64,000 nucleotides of DNA from Phytophthora colocasiae (taxonomy: Eukaryota > Oomycota > Peronosporomycetes > Peronosporales > Peronosporaceae). The notes under the pieces are model-generated. The model ran no database searches. It was not told the DNA's origin and saw only the letters and a program-made list of their open reading frames with translations. Location: the NCBI GenBank assembly GCA_018806915.1, contig JAGKQI010000097.1, positions 744,001 to 808,000 of the forward strand. Direction: 5' to 3'. A program made the position numbers and the translations under genes. Shown here piece after piece: positions 62,192-64,000 of the stretch (its first letter is position 1; each line of letters opens with the position of its first letter).

Positions 62192-63496
62192 ATGCAAGAA
62201 AGAAACACCGTGAGAAGGATGTTAAGAAGCGACACAGCTCCGGTGAGGCAACAGTTGGATGGAAATCTCCGCAATGCCGAGAATGAAAGGATCGATCACC
62301 TTGAGACAAGGCTGGACGAAACCCATGATGATCTTAGGGCTTTTAGCACTAACATCAACACAACAATAAACAACATGAGTCGCGAACTTCGAGACGAAAT
62401 CGCTGCTTTGAACGACACAGTGGTTAATTTGGTACAAGGAATGACAAATTTGACCCAAGGTCTTACTCAAGTACAGCAAATGGCACAAGAAGCGCAGCGT
62501 TTGGCTCGTGCCACGCAACAGAACCTTCGTGATGACCAGGCACAACGACAACCCGTCATACCCGCAGCTACAGCTCCAGTGGGAGCTATCCCGGCTATGA
62601 ATGACCATCAAGTCGCTGCAGGTGACCGAGCTGGTGGCATCTTCGAGGGACAAAGAGGATTAAACTTGCGGAAAATGGATGTGAAACCACCGATTTTCCT
62701 CGGAGAAATCGATGGAGTGAAACTAAACAGCTTCATCTTTCAATTCGAATCGTATTTCCGGCAGAAAGGATACGATTTACTACAACATGATGACTTGCTG
62801 ACATTCGAATTAAATCCAGTGTGTGCAAAAGAATGCTCTGGTCTGGTATCAGAGATACATGACTGATGATTCATCGAGTAAGCTGTGGAGTGCGATGAAG
62901 TTGAATATGGCAATGGAATTTATGGAGCCCAACTTTATGGAAAAAGTCGGAATCGTTTGCTGACTATCAAACAGACTGGTGGATATACCGGGTATGTAGG
63001 CAAATTTCGAGAGCTTAACCGCATCGTGCAGGTAGATTCTCTCACGGCAATGAATGTGTTTCTCAACGGATTATCGGACGTGAACATGAAACGAGAAATA
63101 CTGCGGAAGAAGCCGGTAGATTTGAACTCGGCAATTCAAGAAGGGTTTCTTGAGTGGGAACTTAAAGAAAAGACAGCAGGAAATAAACCGACGGAAAACA
63201 AGTTCAAAGGCAGAAATGGAGGAAACAATTCGATGCCGAATCGACAATCAAATCCAACTGCACCTGCAGCTCGTAAATCCGGATTTGGAGGCCGTGGTGG
63301 ATTTAATTCGGCTAAGACAGAGAAGAATTGCAGTCATTGCGGCCGTGGACCACATCGAGTTGAAGATTGCTGGTTCAAACACCCGGAAAAGCGCCCCACA
63401 ACCAGCAACCTGAACAAGAAAATATTCGCGATGCTGGAACGACTAGTAGTGGCGGAGAATCAGTCACAAAGTGAAGAAGAGCAGTTAAACGAGTAA
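62192..63496 (+). pseudogene. Retrotransposon gag, frame-disturbed
   Basis: ATG 62192 opens a coiled-coil N-terminal part (ERIDHLETRLDETHDDLRAF, LTQVQQMAQEAQRLARATQQ), then PPIFLGEIDGVKLNSFIFQF, a capsid-like start. From about 62835 to 62945 the matching sequence (MTDDSSSKLWSAMKLNMAM) lies in another frame; afterwards the first frame resumes (LLTIKQTGGYTGYVGKF). Two compensating shifts are implied. The zinc knuckle CSHCGRGPHRVEDCW lies near 63330-63375. Confidence 0.75.
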
Positions 63497-63689
63497 GCCC
63501 GCTCGATGTTGAGCGATTAAGTGGGCATACTCGGAAGCTCAGTCGTCTAAAGACTCAGGAAAGGTCCGACAATTTCGGCGATCAGACAAAATCAACTGAA
63601 GTCTGTGACGACATTCACAATGTACATCTCCAAATTGAAAACAATAAAAAAGAATTGACGATGTTCGTGGCAGTGCAGAATCAAGTGGA

Positions 63690-64000
63690 GAAAGTGGAGA
63701 AAGTGGATTTTTCGACACTCTTACTTCTCTAAATACTCCAAATCATTCTAGCGACTTGGAAAGTGATTATTACTGCTTATTGCATACTAACAGTACCGTG
63801 CAATGCACTCGAGATGATTTATTCGTGACAAACTCGAATTTTATCGATAGTGGTGCTACGATTAATGCTGTGAGTCCTGCTTTCTGTCAGCGAGCAGGAT
63901 TGGAAAACAAAATTGAAGACCATGGAGTAGATATTCCGATTACTTTAGCAAACAAACAAGAGATGAAGATTAGGAAGAGGACTTTGCGGATGAACTTGTA
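63690..64000 (+). pseudogene. Retrotransposon protease start (partial)
   Basis: After a Ser/Glu-rich linker the frame reads NFIDSGATINAVSPAFCQRA, a retropepsin active-site motif (DSG), and continues to the window edge. It is in a different frame from gag, and the continuation is not available. Confidence 0.65.

Larger units (their letters stand above)
61831..64000 (+). mobile_element. 5' part of another LTR retrotransposon (runs off the window)
   Basis: A putative 5' LTR, a gag with zinc knuckle and a protease motif follow one another. Pol and the 3' LTR would lie beyond the window. The gag is frame-disturbed. Confidence 0.7.

Overview
The window reads as nuclear DNA of an oomycete, most likely a Phytophthora species. 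The evidence is eukaryotic genes with short GT-AG introns, RxLR-type effector remnants, an oomycete core-promoter-like motif upstream of some genes, the CxxxGCxK...G.CxxHGG zinc-repeat protein family, bZIP-like/START-like proteins, GH17 glucanases, a MULE with FAR1/SWIM features and chromodomain Ty3/Gypsy elements. Species is inference; no rRNA or tRNA was recognised.

Layout. (1) 1-4.4 kb is an effector and transposon graveyard: the tail of one RxLR-family gene, SWIM zinc-finger fragments, a small secreted RxLR candidate, and an RxLR-EER gene with a stop inside its signal peptide. (2) 4.5-20.4 kb is a compact housekeeping block: a four-helix membrane protein, an inositol polyphosphate 5-phosphatase, two HTH paralogues (one fused to a UPRT-like domain), V-ATPase subunit G, the mitochondrial calcium uniporter, a Sep15-like ER protein, an acyltransferase-3, a dual-specificity phosphatase and a zinc-repeat regulator. 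(3) 21.3-24.6 kb is a complete MULE with 111-bp inverted ends and a 10-bp target duplication but a frameshifted transposase. (4) 26.6-28.7 kb encodes a TIR-domain protein with a CHORD-like zinc C-terminus, split by one frameshift. (5) 28.8-42.8 kb is one Ty3/Gypsy chromodomain element on the minus strand, with a second, plus-strand chromodomain element inserted in its integrase region. Both have near-identical LTRs and 5-bp target duplications. (6) 43.6-51.9 kb holds the CCA-adding enzyme, a membrane subtilase and a dicarboxylate/amino-acid symporter. (7) 52.3-61.8 kb is a tandem array (two units plus a truncated third) carrying PhzF 3' exons, a bZIP-like gene, a GH17 glucanase and an inverted GH17 remnant, with nested TA-flanked MITEs. 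(8) 61.8 kb to the end is the 5' part of another decayed LTR element.

Two signals stand out. The 5-phosphatase gene contains a perfect 116-bp inverted repeat whose upstream arm almost exactly coincides with an apparent frame-restoring intron, so the intron looks like an antisense copy of the exon just downstream. The inner LTR element (29531-37782) is saturated with short perfect inverted repeats in LTRs, gag, pol and the 3' region, including a cluster of hairpins sharing a five-base CYGGG loop; neighbouring genes and the host element do not show this. The TIR/CHORD-like protein and the long antisense ORF at the 3' end of the inner element also deserve attention.
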